Shown here piece by piece: positions 1 through 7,315 of a stretch of DNA of 34,458 bases. Position numbers and translations under genes: made by a program. The number at the start of each line of letters is the position of its first letter. The first letter of the stretch is position 1. The notes below the pieces were generated by a model that was not told the DNA's origin, did not search any database, and was given only the letters and a program-made list of their open reading frames with translations. Origin of the DNA: DASQHW01 sp038209365 (GTDB lineage Bacteria; Actinomycetota; Acidimicrobiia; IMCC26256; PALSA-610); assembly GCA_038209365.1 (NCBI GenBank), contig JBBQXS010000047.1, positions 1-34,458 of the forward strand, in the 5' to 3' direction.

Positions 1-264
1 GAAGTGGTCGAGACGCGGGCAGCTCATCGACGAGCCGTCGTCCTCGGCGATCAGGAACAGGAACTGCTCGATGTTGTGCACCTGGAACACCTGGCGCTTG
101 CGGTCGATCGTCATCATCGGGATGTCGACGAACCCGAAGACATCCGCGTAGAAGTCGGCGCGGAGCTTGCGGTGCTCGTCGTCGAGGTCCTCGGCCGGCA
201 GGCTCATCGCCACGTGGTTGAACCGGGGCTTGCGAGAGGTGAATGCGGGACCGGTCGTCGTCAT
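1..264 (-). CDS. VOC (glyoxalase/dioxygenase-fold) protein, 3' end outside window
   Basis: The reverse strand reads 88 codons from an ATG at 264 to the window edge without a stop, so the C-terminus is missing. The N-terminal part contains NHVAMSLPAEDL, a segment around FYADVFGFVDIP, and then VFQVHNIEQFLFLIAEDD, which is the first beta-alpha-beta-beta-beta half of a vicinal-oxygen-chelate module. The His of NHVAM sits where the first metal ligand is expected. The ATG overlaps the stop of the upstream alcohol dehydrogenase frame by one base (TGATG), so the two are probably cotranscribed and translationally coupled. The substrate cannot be told from the sequence. The family call is moderately secure because only one half is visible. 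Confidence 0.6.
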   Translation of the reverse strand, partial: MTTTGPAFTSRKPRFNHVAMSLPAEDLDDEHRKLRADFYADVFGFVDIPMMTIDRKRQVFQVHNIEQFLFLIAEDDGSSMSCPRLDHF

Positions 265-1342
265 CAACCCTCCGTTCTCGGGACGATCATCGCCTTGGCG
301 GCCAGCTCACCCTCGTGCAGTCCGACCGCGGTGTCGAGCAGGCGGCTCAGCGGAAAGTCATCCTGTTCGACGAGGAGGTCATTCGGCATCTTTCCCGATG
401 CAAGCAGCTCGAGCGCGCGCGGGAACCCGTCGTCGTCGTAGACGAACGCACCGGTGATGACGAGCTCGTTCAGCAGTATGCGGTTCGGGTCGAACTTCGG
501 CCTTGCCATGCCCGCGCCGACCAGCACGAGTATTCCCGCGCGCTTGAGTTGCGCAAGTGCGGACTCCTGGGCGCGGCCGTTTCCGGAGCACTCCAACGCG
601 ACGTCGAACGGCTCGTCGACCATGTCGTGCGGCCATTGCGGCGTGGCGAGGTCCTCGGGCGCGACCGTGCGCGCACCGAGCTGCTCGCACAGCTTGCGGC
701 GCCGTTCCTTGGGTTCGCTCACCACGATGTCGTCGACACCCAGCGCACGGAGCGCCGCCACGCTCAGGAAGCCGATGGGGCCGCCACCGGTCACGAGCCA
801 GCGCGTACCCGGGCGCGCGCCACCACCTCGAGTGATGCCGTGCAACGCGACCGCGAGCGGCTCGGTGAGCGCGGCGTGCTTCAGCGACAACTGGTCCGGT
901 ACTCGGAGCGCCTCGGCCGCGCTGACCGCCTTGTATCCGGCGAACGCGCCCTGCCATTCGCTCTCACCCGTCCCTGTGCGGCCCGTTCGATGCAGAGTGA
1001 CGTGCGGTGCGCGAGGCAGTACTCGCACCGGCCGCACTTCGGCGATGGTCCCCCAACCGCACGGTCGCCGATCTGCCAGCCATCGATGCCGTCACCGACC
1101 GCGACGACGGTGCCGGAGAACTCGTGCCCTTCGATGGCGCCGCTCCGTCCACCCCACTCGAGGAGGAAGTGCAGATCCGACCCGCAGATGCCGCAGTGAC
1201 TGACCTCGAGCAACAGCTCGCCGGGGCCCGGTGCGGGAGTGGGGCGCTCTTCGACAACAACCTCGCGCAGGCCCATGAACACGGCAACGGGCATCGTGGC
1301 CGGAACACCCTGCTCGGTCGATGTGCGGTCTCGTGCGGACAT
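264..1342 (-). pseudogene. Zinc-dependent alcohol dehydrogenase (MDR superfamily), frameshifted
   Basis: Two reading frames together make one medium-chain dehydrogenase. The first (start ATG 1342, or ATG 1294 at MPVAVFMGL) holds the catalytic-zinc segment HCGICGSDLHF, GHEFSG, and the structural-zinc cysteines CGRCEYCLAHRTSLC. The second frame continues with EWQGAFAGYKAV, the Rossmann segment WLVTGGGPIGFLSVAALRALG and the C-terminus at 264. The switch falls near 970-985, in the stretch CAGGGACGGG, and is what the loss of one base would give. Both halves keep conserved residues right up to the junction, so the lesion is either very recent or a sequencing/assembly error. If intact, the product would be a roughly 345-residue NAD(P)-dependent alcohol or polyol dehydrogenase. 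The downstream VOC gene overlaps by one base. Confidence 0.75.
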
Positions 1343-1378
1343 GCACCTCAGCGTCGCCCGAACCTGACACGCACGTCA

Positions 1379-1388
1379 ACTGTAAGAT
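1379..1388. promoter_or_regulatory. Overlapping divergent -10 boxes (predicted)
   Basis: On the plus strand TAAGAT (1383-1388) fits TANNNT. It lies 35 nt before the amidohydrolase ATG and leaves room for the GAGGAG Shine-Dalgarno at 1414-1419. On the minus strand TACAGT (1384-1379) fits TANNNT for the alcohol dehydrogenase. The two hexamers share the TA at 1383-1384. No convincing -35 is seen for either: the nearest, CTGACA at 1364-1369, is only 13 bp from the plus -10. Confidence 0.35.
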
Positions 1389-1423
1389 CGGGCGCCCGAG
1401 GTCGACGACGTGTGAGGAGTCCG

Positions 1424-3091
1424 ATGGGTGCAGACGTGGTCATTCGCGGGGGCACGGTCGTCGACGGCACCGGTGCACCGGCCCGCAGCGCCGACATCGC
1501 GATCACCGGCGGGGTCATCAGCGAGATCGGTGAAGGTCTCGACGGCGCGCACGAGCTCGACGCCGGCGGCCATGTCGTCACTCCCGGTTTCATCGACATC
1601 CACACGCACTACGACGCGCAAGTGTTCTGGGACCCCGCGCTCACACCGTCGTCCTGGCACGGCGTGACGAGTGTGGTCGCCGGGAACTGCGGCTTCTCGA
1701 TCGCACCGGTGCGAGCGCAGCACCGCGAGCTTCTCGTGCGAACGCTTCAGCACGTCGAGGACATGGCACCCGACACGTTGTTCGAAGGCGTGCCGTGGGA
1801 CGACTTCGAGACCTTTCCGCAATACCTCGACGCGATCGAGCAGCGCGGCACGCTGCTCAACTATGCGTGCTACGTAGGTCACACCGCGGTGCGCATCTTT
1901 GTCATGGGCGAGGAGGGCTACGAACGAGCTGCGACCGACGACGAGGTCGGCGGGATGCAGCGCGTCATCGCGGAAGCGATGCAGGCCGGCGCGGCCGGCT
2001 TCGCGACCAGCTCGTCGCCGACGCACAGCGGCGCCAACGGACGTCCGGTGCCGTCTCGCGTCGCCGATCTCGCCGAGGTTCGGTCATTGCTCGAGCCGGT
2101 ACGCGACGCCCACAAGGGCGTGATCGCCTTGCTGCCCGGCGAGAAGGTCAAGCACGACGACGTGTACGACCTGCAACGCCACGCGCACCGGCCCCTCACG
2201 TGGACGGCGCTGCTCACCGTCAAGGGCTACCCGTGGCACGTGAAGATCATGGCGGCGAACAAGGCGGCGCGCGCCGAGGGCGTCGAGGTATGGCCGCAAG
2301 TGTCGTGCCGGCCGCTGACGTTCCAGATGAACATGCGCGAGCCCTTCACGCTCAACATGCGCAGCGCGTTCCAGGAGCTGATGGACCGCTCCGTCGAGGA
2401 ACGCATGGCCGCGTACCGCGACCCGGCGTGGCGGGCGCGGGCGTGGGACGAGCTGTCCGGCCGGAAGGGCGCGCTGCCGCTCAACTTCGACGCACTGGTG
2501 GTCGCCGAGTCGAGCGTCCATCCGGACCTCGTGGGTCGCAAGGTCACGGATCTCGCGACCGACCGCGACTGCACACCGCTCGACGTCATGCTCGACCTGT
2601 CGCTCGACGAGCGGCTCGAGACGCGCTTCTGGAGCGTGCTCGCGAACAACGATCCGGAGGCGATCGCAGAGCTGCTGCCCGAGGACACGGTGCTGCTCGG
2701 GCTCGCCGACTCCGGCGCGCACGTGAGCCAACTGTGCGATGCATGCTTCGCGACCGACCTGCTCGGCAACTGGGTGCGCGACAAGCAGGTCATGCCGATG
2801 GAGCATGCGATCTTCAAGCTCACCGGCGAGCCGGCCGCCGTCTTCGGCCTGCACGACCGCGGCACGCTCGAGGTCGGCAAGGCCGCCGACGTCGTGGTGT
2901 TCGACGACCAGACAGTCGCACCCGGACCGCTCCGGCGCATCCGCGACTTCCCCGCGAACGGCGAACGCCTCGTCGCCGATCGCCCGGTGGGCGTCCGTCA
3001 TGTCGTGGTGAACGGCACCGTCATCCGCGAGGACGGCACACCGAACGACGACGCGCTCGCAACGCGACCCGGCAAGCTGCTCCGGTCATAG
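1424..3091 (+). CDS. N-acyl-D-amino-acid deacylase-like amidohydrolase
   Basis: A 555-residue cytoplasmic metal hydrolase of the amidohydrolase superfamily, D-aminoacylase/D-hydantoinase-like branch. The start at ATG 1424 is fixed by a GAGGAG Shine-Dalgarno 4 nt upstream and by the family N-terminus (MGADVVIRGGTVVDGTG); the frame is open further upstream but matches nothing there. Seen motifs: the metal-binding HTHYD at residues 60-64, AGNCGFS in the barrel, LGLADSGAHVSQLCDACF near residue 430 carrying the catalytic Asp, and the C-terminal beta-sandwich return (GKAADVVVFD...VVVNGTVIRE). Members hydrolyse N-acyl-D-amino acids or related cyclic amides; in actinobacteria many are annotated this way without a tested substrate. 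It diverges from the alcohol dehydrogenase across about 80 bp. Confidence 0.85.
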   Translation: MGADVVIRGGTVVDGTGAPARSADIAITGGVISEIGEGLDGAHELDAGGHVVTPGFIDIHTHYDAQVFWDPALTPSSWHGVTSVVAGNCGFSIAPVRAQHRELLVRTLQHVEDMAPDTLFEGVPWDDFETFPQYLDAIEQRGTLLNYACYVGHTAVRIFVMGEEGYERAATDDEVGGMQRVIAEAMQAGAAGFATSSSPTHSGANGRPVPSRVADLAEVRSLLEPVRDAHKGVIALLPGEKVKHDDVYDLQRHAHRPLTWTALLTVKGYPWHVKIMAANKAARAEGVEVWPQVSCRPLTFQMNMREPFTLNMRSAFQELMDRSVEERMAAYRDPAWRARAWDELSGRKGALPLNFDALVVAESSVHPDLVGRKVTDLATDRDCTPLDVMLDLSLDERLETRFWSVLANNDPEAIAELLPEDTVLLGLADSGAHVSQLCDACFATDLLGNWVRDKQVMPMEHAIFKLTGEPAAVFGLHDRGTLEVGKAADVVVFDDQTVAPGPLRRIRDFPANGERLVADRPVGVRHVVVNGTVIREDGTPNDDALATRPGKLLRS

Positions 3092-3119
3092 CGCGCGTAC
3101 GAATTTTCCCCCGTCTTCT

Positions 3120-3149
3120 TTGATGAGTGTCTCAGCCGTCGGGTATGGT
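3120..3149 (+). promoter_or_regulatory. Predicted promoter of leaderless DUF222-HNH gene
   Basis: A -35-like TTGATG (3120-3125) is followed after 18 bp by the -10 box TATGGT (3144-3149). The start codon ATG at 3158 lies 8 nt after the -10, where transcription should begin, and no Shine-Dalgarno is present. The mRNA is therefore predicted to be leaderless. Confidence 0.55.
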
Positions 3150-3150
3150 A

Positions 3151-3164
3151 CGAACATATGTTCC
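3151..3164. promoter_or_regulatory. SOS (LexA/DinR) box covering the start codon
   Basis: CGAACATATGTTCC matches the Gram-positive SOS consensus CGAACRNRYGTTYC at every position and contains the perfect 12-bp palindrome GAACATATGTTC (3152-3163). It begins 1 bp after the predicted -10 and includes the ATG of the DUF222-HNH gene. Bound LexA would sit on the transcription start. The site is seen directly; regulation is inferred. Confidence 0.75.
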
Positions 3165-4273
3165 CCCTGGCGCCACTCACGCAGGAGATCGAGAAACTGC
3201 TCGCGACCGAGCAGGCCGTCGACGTCGTGGAACTGCGTGTCCGGACGAACCAGTTGGAGTTCGCCTGGCTGCGAACGATCGACGAGTACGCGCGCTCGGA
3301 GCAGTGGGTCGAGGAAGGCTTTGCGGTCGCCGCATCCGCGCTCCGGGCGAAGTGCGGTCTCACGCAGGGCGCAGCGAACGCGTCGTTGAAGCTGGCATCG
3401 AAGCTGCGGCAGCTCACGGTGGTGTCGGACGCGTTCGCGTCGGGTCAGATCTCGCGTCAGCATGCGGCTGTAGTGGCCGAGGCGTATACCGCCGCCCGCG
3501 CCGGTGCGATCTCGGAGCTCGAAGAGGCGATCGTCGACGCCGCGAAGCTGGCGACGCCCAAAGAGCTCGGTCAGATCATGCGGCGGATCACCGACGCGCT
3601 CGATGGCGACGACGGGGCCGCGACCGCGAACGAGAAGCACGCGCGCCGGCGGCTCCACATGTCGGAGATGTTGGACGGGATGGTGAAATTCGACGGCCTG
3701 TTGGATCCCGAGTTGGGTCAGCGGCTGCGCGCCCAGGTGAACGCAATGGCCCGCACTCTGCGCGATCAGGACCCGGGCCGCACACCCGCGCAGGTGCGCG
3801 CGGACGCGCTCGTCGAATTGGCCGAGATCGGCACCGCCCGCGCGGACGTCGGTGCGGGGCGGGAGACGATCACCGACGTCGCGATCCATGTCGATCTCTC
3901 CGACATCGAAGCCCGCGGCGGCGCTGCGCTCGCGACCGAGATCCGTCAGCACCCAGGGACGCTGCCAAAGGCGACACTGCAACGGCTCACGTGCGATTGC
4001 CGAATCTCACGGGTCATCACCGACGGCCCGTCGGAGGTGCTCGACATCGGTCGCGCGTCGCGCAATCCCAACGCTGCACAGTTCCGCGCGCTGGTCGCGC
4101 GCGACAAGGGCTGCTCCTGGCCCGGTTGCGATCGACCACCGGGCTGGTGCCAGGCCCACCACATCCGGCATTGGCTCGACGGCGGATCAACGAATCTCGA
4201 CAACCTACGCTTGCTGTGTCGCTGCCATCACCGCATGGTCCACGAAGGCGGGAAGGACCCGCCCGTAAAGTGA
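3158..4273 (+). CDS. DUF222 / HNH endonuclease domain protein (13E12 repeat family type)
   Basis: A 371-residue protein. Residues about 20-290 are the helical DUF222 region (AWLRTIDEYARSEQW, LRAKCGLTQGAANASLKLA, ISRQHAAVVAEAY). Residues about 305-365 form an HNH nuclease: CSWPGCDRPPGWCQAHHI, then HWLDGGSTNLDNLRLLCRCH and HRMVH, with zinc-type Cys at 319, 324, 354 and the HH/N/H catalytic set (His334-335, Asn346-349, His357-358). The family is abundant in actinobacteria, often in mobile copies, and some mycobacterial 13E12 members are reported as LexA-regulated. That agrees with the SOS box over this start codon. The ATG at 3158 is the only sensible start. It converges on the next gene with 7 bp between stops and no hairpin. 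The cellular role is unknown; a DNA-damage-induced nuclease is inference. Confidence 0.85.
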   Translation: MFPLAPLTQEIEKLLATEQAVDVVELRVRTNQLEFAWLRTIDEYARSEQWVEEGFAVAASALRAKCGLTQGAANASLKLASKLRQLTVVSDAFASGQISRQHAAVVAEAYTAARAGAISELEEAIVDAAKLATPKELGQIMRRITDALDGDDGAATANEKHARRRLHMSEMLDGMVKFDGLLDPELGQRLRAQVNAMARTLRDQDPGRTPAQVRADALVELAEIGTARADVGAGRETITDVAIHVDLSDIEARGGAALATEIRQHPGTLPKATLQRLTCDCRISRVITDGPSEVLDIGRASRNPNAAQFRALVARDKGCSWPGCDRPPGWCQAHHIRHWLDGGSTNLDNLRLLCRCHHRMVHEGGKDPPVK

Positions 4274-4280
4274 GTCACGC

Positions 4281-5243
4281 CTACGATGCGTCGACAGAAC
4301 CGCCGATCTCACACTGAGCCACTCCTGCCGGACTCGCAAACGCGCAGACGATCGCGACAGTCGTGAGCACGCTTGCCGAGATCAGGACCGCCGACGCGAG
4401 CTGGCCGCGCAGACCCGCAACGCGTGACGTGATCAGGACGATGCAGAGTTGCGCGACGCCGATCCACAGTGCCGCGAGCCAGGTCTTCGGCAGGTGGTCG
4501 ATCGGGCTGGGTCTTGCACCCGGTCGTAAACCGGGCCGCCCGATCGCGCGTCCGACCGGCTCCGCGAGGAGAAGGCCCAACGACGCCATCCCGCCCACGA
4601 TCGACGCCGGGCGCGCGACACCGTCGATCGCGGCGGTCCATGCAAGCAGCCCGGTCGCGGCGTACGCACCGCCGCTCCCCAGGCGCGTCAACGGCACGGG
4701 CCAGCTCGACAACACGAGCGGCAGCGCGGCGCCGATCAACACGAGCGCATGCTCGGTGTCGGGGACGGTGAAGTACACGCCCGCAGTCGCCAACGCGAAC
4801 AGCGGCGGCCCGAGACCACGTGCGCAGTGGCGCGCGTCGAACGACGCCACGCACGCGCCGCCGAGCACGATCGTGACGACCACGAGCGACTCCGACCACG
4901 ATGGCGTTGCGGGAACCGTGCCGCCGACGATCAGCGCGCCGGGGATCGCGAGGAATGCGCCGATGAGCACGGGCCGGCCGATCAGGTCGGCGATGAGGCC
5001 CGCGCCGGCGAGCAAGACGAGTCCGAGCAGCAGATCTCCCGGCAGCCCGCGCGTCGCCTGCAGCGCAATCGCGCCCGCGCCGGCGACCGCGAGCCCGGCA
5101 ACCGGGGCCGGCCGCCCGTCGCGAACCCGGCGAGAGACGACGCCGAGCGCGATCGCGAGCGCGAGTCCGGCAAGCCCCCACCAGAACGCGGTACGGAACT
5201 CGTTGCGCTCGACGAGGTCGCGCACTGCATTGGCGGCGTGCAC
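4281..5243 (-). CDS. Polytopic membrane protein of unknown function
   Basis: About 320 residues with roughly ten hydrophobic segments, including FWWGLAGLALAIALGVV, APVAGLAVAGAGAIAL, DLLLGLVLLAGAGLIADLIG, VLIGAFLAIPGALIVGG, SLVVVTIVLGGACVASF, ASIVGGMASLGLLL and VLISASVLTTVAIVCAF. No catalytic motif or known family stands out. The start is uncertain: GTG 5243 (chosen) or GTG 5225. Both lie just beyond the stop of the upstream acyl-CoA ligase (5266-5268), so the two are probably one transcription unit. The short soluble N-terminus (HAANAVRDLVERNEF) may precede the first membrane helix. It converges with the DUF222-HNH gene. Confidence 0.6.
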   Translation of the reverse strand: MHAANAVRDLVERNEFRTAFWWGLAGLALAIALGVVSRRVRDGRPAPVAGLAVAGAGAIALQATRGLPGDLLLGLVLLAGAGLIADLIGRPVLIGAFLAIPGALIVGGTVPATPSWSESLVVVTIVLGGACVASFDARHCARGLGPPLFALATAGVYFTVPDTEHALVLIGAALPLVLSSWPVPLTRLGSGGAYAATGLLAWTAAIDGVARPASIVGGMASLGLLLAEPVGRAIGRPGLRPGARPSPIDHLPKTWLAALWIGVAQLCIVLITSRVAGLRGQLASAVLISASVLTTVAIVCAFASPAGVAQCEIGGSVDAS

Positions 5244-5265
5244 GACTTGCCGCAACCGCGCCGGT

Positions 5266-6888
5266 TCAGGCTTCCGCGCGCAACTGCTGACGGAGCACGA
5301 ACTTCTGCACCTTGCCGGAGGGTGTCCGCGGGAACTCCGCGATCTCGCGAATGTGCTCGGGCCATTTCTGCTTCGCGAGTCCTGCCCGGTCGAGCAGCTC
5401 ACGCACCTGCGCGAGCGTCGGCACGGCGTTGGGGAGCTGCATCCGGAAGAACGCACAGCCGACTTCGCCGAGGCGGGCGTCGGGCGCGCCGACGACCGCG
5501 ACCTCCGCGACGCCCGGCATGCGCACCAACACCTCCTCGACCTCGGCGGCGCTCACGTTCTCGCCGCCGCGGATGATGATGTCCTTCTTCCGGTCGGTGA
5601 TCGTGAGGAATCCTTCGGGGTCGATCACGCCGACGTCGCCGGTCATGAACCAGCCGTCCGGGGTGAACGCGGCCGCGGTCTCCGCTGCGTCGATGTACCC
5701 GACGAAGCACTCCGGTCCCTTCGACCAGATCTCCCCCGGCTCGCCGCCGTCCACGTCGTTGCCGTGCTCGTCGACCAGCCGCAGCTCCACCCCCGGCAAC
5801 GGGCGACCGTCGGTCGACACGCGCTTCTCGTGCAGCGTGTCGGGATAGCTGCCGGTGATCGAGGGGTGCTCGGTCGACCCGAAGCTGCGCGAGGTCTCGA
5901 TGCCGAGCGCGGCGCAGCGTTCGCCGACCGCGGCGGGCACCGCGGAGCCGCCGAGCCCGATGAACGGCATGAGCTTGGTGTGACGTTCGGGATCGAAGTC
6001 GGGATGGTCGAGCAAGCTCGTGAGGAAGTACGTCGAGCCCTGGCCGGCCGACACGTTGTCTTCGAGCATCGCGTGCAGCACGCGCGCCGGATCCCAGACG
6101 TCGATGAGGTGGATCGCACTCCGGCGTGACACCGGGATCAGCAGCGCGGCGAGCATGCCGATGCCGTGGCCGACGGGCGCGCCGGTCAGCGACGGCGGGG
6201 TGCCACGGCCGGCCTGCATGCCGCCGAGTTGATGGATCTCGGCGGTGATCGTGCGGTGCGAGTGCACGACGCCTTTGGGGTTCGACGTCGTGCCGGACGT
6301 GTACGCAACGAGCGCGGGCGTACGCGGGTCGACGGGTGCCGGCGCGTCGAGGGGATCGTCGGCGACGAGATCGTCGAACGGGACCACGTCGCGTCCCGAA
6401 GGATCGCCCACGACCGCCGCCCACTCGAGATCGGGGAGATCCGGGCGCAAGCCGTCGAGATTCGCGAGGAAGTCCTGATGCCCGAAGTGGTCGGCGGTGA
6501 CGAGCGCCTTCACGCGCGTCTTGCGGAGGATGTAGCCGACCTCCTTGGGGCCGTAGAAGTGGACGATGGGCACGACGACCGCGCCCAGGAATGTCGTCGC
6601 GTAGAAGGTCGCGGCGGCTTCGACCCAGTTCGGCAGTTGGAACGCGATCACGTCGCCCGCTCCGACCCCGCGTGCGCGCAGCCCCGTCGCGACCCTGCGG
6701 GCGAGCGCATCGACCGTGCCCAGCGTCCCGCGGTACGGGTTGCGATCAGATCGCACGGTGAACGGCTCGGCCGCCGCGTCGCGCAAACCGGCGGCGAGGA
6801 GGGAGCCGAGGCTCTCGTCGCTCCAGAAGCCTTCGCGCAGGTATCGCTGCGCGTGCTCCTCGTCGGTCTCCCGCGGCGTGAAATCCAT
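5266..6888 (-). CDS. AMP-dependent acyl-CoA synthetase (FadD/cyclohexanecarboxylate-CoA ligase type)
   Basis: A 540-residue ANL-superfamily enzyme that would activate a carboxylic acid to its CoA thioester through an acyl-AMP. The phosphate-binding loop YTSGTTSNPKG is at about 196-206. The adenine region is GSTEHPSITGSYP. The hinge segment is WFMTGDVGVIDPEGFLTITD followed by RKKDIIIRGGENVSAAEVE. The C-terminal catalytic Lys lies in PRTPSGKVQKF (Lys526). Length is typical. The gene starts at ATG 6888, nine nt after a minus-strand -10 (TAGCGT), so the mRNA is probably near-leaderless, and it diverges from a VOC gene across 25 bp. Neighbouring acyl-CoA dehydrogenases suggest that the product enters beta-oxidation of a fatty, cyclic or steroid-like acid; the actual substrate is unknown. 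Confidence 0.9.
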   Translation of the reverse strand: MDFTPRETDEEHAQRYLREGFWSDESLGSLLAAGLRDAAAEPFTVRSDRNPYRGTLGTVDALARRVATGLRARGVGAGDVIAFQLPNWVEAAATFYATTFLGAVVVPIVHFYGPKEVGYILRKTRVKALVTADHFGHQDFLANLDGLRPDLPDLEWAAVVGDPSGRDVVPFDDLVADDPLDAPAPVDPRTPALVAYTSGTTSNPKGVVHSHRTITAEIHQLGGMQAGRGTPPSLTGAPVGHGIGMLAALLIPVSRRSAIHLIDVWDPARVLHAMLEDNVSAGQGSTYFLTSLLDHPDFDPERHTKLMPFIGLGGSAVPAAVGERCAALGIETSRSFGSTEHPSITGSYPDTLHEKRVSTDGRPLPGVELRLVDEHGNDVDGGEPGEIWSKGPECFVGYIDAAETAAAFTPDGWFMTGDVGVIDPEGFLTITDRKKDIIIRGGENVSAAEVEEVLVRMPGVAEVAVVGAPDARLGEVGCAFFRMQLPNAVPTLAQVRELLDRAGLAKQKWPEHIREIAEFPRTPSGKVQKFVLRQQLRAEA

Positions 6889-6897
6889 GCCTCGGCA

Positions 6898-6907
6898 ACG
6901 CTAGCTT
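6898..6907. promoter_or_regulatory. Overlapping divergent -10 boxes (predicted)
   Basis: In the 25-bp gap between two divergent genes, ACGCTAGCTT contains TAGCTT (6902-6907, plus, 6 nt before ATG 6914) and TAGCGT (6903-6898, minus, 9 nt before ATG 6888). They share the TA at 6902-6903. The gap is too short for two ordinary promoters with leaders, so both mRNAs would begin at or within a few nt of the start codon. Confidence 0.5.
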
Positions 6908-6913
6908 CCGCGG

Positions 6914-7282
6914 ATGAGCCTGCGACTGTGGACCATCGACGTCGATGCCGCCGATCCGCGCACGCTGGGCCGCTGGTGGGCGGACGCGCTCGGTTGGAAG
7001 GTCTTCTTCGAGGACGACGACGGCGACGAGGTCGTGATCACGACCGACGACGAGCGCTTTCCCGGCATCGTCTTCCTGCGCGTCCCCGACGGGAAGGCAG
7101 TGAAGAACCGACTGCACCTCGATTTCGTACCCGACGACCGCGACGCCGAGGTCGACCGGCTGGTCGCGAAGGGTGCGTCTCGTGTCGACATCGGCCAGAC
7201 CGGCGAGGAGTCGTGGGTCGTGCTCGCCGACCCCGAGGGCAACGAGTTCTGCGTGCTCAAACCCCGACCCGGTGGGATGTGA
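6914..7282 (+). CDS. VOC-superfamily (glyoxalase-like) protein
   Basis: A complete 122-residue single-subunit VOC protein. It shows the two-repeat fold: LWTIDVDAADPRTLGRWWADALGWKVFFEDD in the first half, and RLHLDFVPDDRDAEVDRLVAKGASRV, then WVVLADPEGNEFCVLKPRP in the second. The closing DPEGNEFCVL is characteristic of the glyoxalase-like branch common in actinobacteria. Usual metal ligands are only partly kept (His at HLDF, Glu at NEFC), so a non-enzymatic or binding role is possible. The start ATG 6914 has no Shine-Dalgarno and sits 6 nt after TAGCTT, consistent with leaderless translation. It is monocistronic and converges on the acyl-CoA dehydrogenase at 7316. Confidence 0.8.
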   Translation: MSLRLWTIDVDAADPRTLGRWWADALGWKVFFEDDDGDEVVITTDDERFPGIVFLRVPDGKAVKNRLHLDFVPDDRDAEVDRLVAKGASRVDIGQTGEESWVVLADPEGNEFCVLKPRPGGM

Positions 7283-7315
7283 CGAGCGCAGGTGACGGCC
7301 TGCCCGGCGATATCG

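Noticed and set aside
1364..1378. TGAC...GTCA dyad as operator between the dehydrogenase and amidohydrolase
   Set aside because: Only 4-bp arms with mismatched inner positions; not above chance in GC-rich sequence.
1007..1423. N-terminal extension of the amidohydrolase frame
   Set aside because: The extension overlaps the divergent dehydrogenase and matches nothing; ATG 1424 has a strong Shine-Dalgarno and the family N-terminus.
4363..6129. Long plus-strand open frame opposite the membrane protein and ligase genes
   Set aside because: The translation is Arg/Ser/Ala/Pro-rich without domains, while the opposite strand carries clear ligase motifs; it is a GC-rich shadow.
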